Source: GCA-003244245 sp035997545 (GTDB lineage: Bacteria > Actinomycetota > Actinomycetes > Mycobacteriales > Pseudonocardiaceae). From it: 11,707 bases of DNA. The notes under the pieces were generated by a model, which did no database searches, was not told where the DNA came from, and saw only the letters and a list, made by a program, of their open reading frames with translations. The stretch spans positions 1 to 11,707 of the forward strand of contig DASYIL010000040.1 in assembly GCA_035997545.1 (NCBI GenBank), written 5' to 3'. Position numbers and translations under genes: made by a program. Shown piece by piece: positions 11,166 to 11,707 of the stretch (position 1 is the first letter of the stretch; each line of letters starts with the position of its first letter).

Positions 11166-11707
11166 ATGCCGCCCGATCAGCGCCCGACGGACCTCCGTCA
11201 TCCGGTTCTTCTCATGGTGCCCCTGCACCACACAACGAGCCGGGTCCTTCAGGCGTTACGGTCCACCGGGTTCGTGACCCGGATCCTGGATGCCGTCCCG
11301 GATGTGCTGGACACGGCCCGCGCGCACAACCTCGCCGCGATCGTGCTCGACGTCGCGCTGGCTGGCCCAGATCCTCGGACCTTCCTCGACCAGTTGCATA
11401 GGGTGGCGCCGCAGCTGCCCATCATTGCCTTGACCTCCCGCGAGCAACGGGAGCAGACCGTGTCGCTGCTGCGGGGCAGCCTGGACGACTATCTGACCAC
11501 CCCGTTCCCCGTGGAGGAATTGGTCAGCCGGCTGCGGCTGCGGGTTGCCGACCGGCTGACCGTGGACCAGACCGTGTTGCGCGCGGGGATGGTCACGGTC
11601 GACACCGCCCTCGGCCTGGTCAGCATCGCCGGGCGGCTGGTGACGCTGTCACCCACCGAATACGCTCTGCTGGTCGTGTTGGCCGGCCGGCCAGGCCAGC
11701 CGATGTC
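11166..11707 (+). CDS. OmpR/PhoB-type response regulator with a degenerate receiver, 3' end cut by the window
   Basis: The frame is open from the ATG at 11166 to the right edge (180 residues visible). Residues 13-125 align with a receiver domain and 138-180 with the start of an OmpR-type winged helix (LVSIAGRLVTLSPTEYALLVVLAGRPGQPMS). The receiver keeps a candidate phospho-acceptor D62 (AAIVLDVALAG) and T90 (IIALTSRE). The N-terminal acidic pair is replaced by a hydrophobic and histidine stretch (VLLMVPLHH), and the invariant Lys of the DDYLxKPF motif is T112 (DDYLTTPF). Conventional Mg2+-dependent phosphorylation is therefore unlikely, which suggests an atypical regulator controlled by ligand, oligomerisation or expression level. 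No kinase gene is visible next to it, though one could lie beyond the edge. It is divergent from the flavocytochrome, which is a plausible target. Start choice is moderate: there is no strong ribosome binding site. Confidence 0.87.
   Translation, partial: MPPDQRPTDLRHPVLLMVPLHHTTSRVLQALRSTGFVTRILDAVPDVLDTARAHNLAAIVLDVALAGPDPRTFLDQLHRVAPQLPIIALTSREQREQTVSLLRGSLDDYLTTPFPVEELVSRLRLRVADRLTVDQTVLRAGMVTVDTALGLVSIAGRLVTLSPTEYALLVVLAGRPGQPM

Noticed and set aside
11096..11401. Plus-strand 101-aa frame overlapping the OmpR-type regulator
   Set aside because: It is in another frame from the regulator, whose receiver and winged-helix signatures are clear; the competing translation is Pro/Arg/Gly-rich noise.

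Overview
The window comes from a high-GC Gram-positive bacterium, most likely an actinobacterium of the Pseudonocardiales type. The signs are G/C-ending codons nearly throughout, GTG starts, densely packed genes, an actinobacterial MctC/ActP-like symporter, and secreted DUF4142 and DUF1996 proteins. The lineage is inferred from protein character; no marker gene is present. Ten genes lie on the minus strand and one partial gene at the right edge lies on the plus strand. No tRNA, rRNA, CRISPR array, transposase or phage gene was seen.

Positions 1-5116 (read right to left) look like one signalling and transport operon: a LytS-type sensor kinase, a membrane-anchor-less S49 (SppA-like) peptidase, a LytTR response regulator, a DUF485 membrane protein, and a cation/acetate-type sodium:solute symporter cut by the left edge. 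The regulator and DUF485 genes overlap by ATGA, and the DUF485 and symporter genes are 7 nt apart. By analogy with BtsSR, YpdAB and LytST, which control pyruvate transporters, and with the DUF485-ActP/MctC pairs, this is best read as a monocarboxylate-sensing and uptake module. The unusual element is the peptidase between kinase and regulator.

Positions 5226-7201 hold an unrecognised 136-aa protein whose start codon sits directly below a long hairpin, an Fpg/Nei-type DNA glycosylase, and a two-helix membrane protein of unknown function.

Positions 7304-10923 hold a probable cell-envelope group: a secreted DUF1996 protein followed by a terminator-like hairpin, a membrane-tethered DUF4142 protein with a Pro/Ala linker, and a NOX/ferric-reductase-like flavocytochrome with four haem-ligand histidines. 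Between the flavocytochrome and the DUF4142 gene is a tandem 38-bp repeat that duplicates the 3' end of the flavocytochrome gene.

Positions 10924-11165 form a divergent promoter region with direct repeats two helical turns apart and two consecutive hairpins. It leads into a plus-strand OmpR/PhoB-type regulator whose receiver lacks both the acidic pocket and the conserved lysine. That gene is cut by the right edge.
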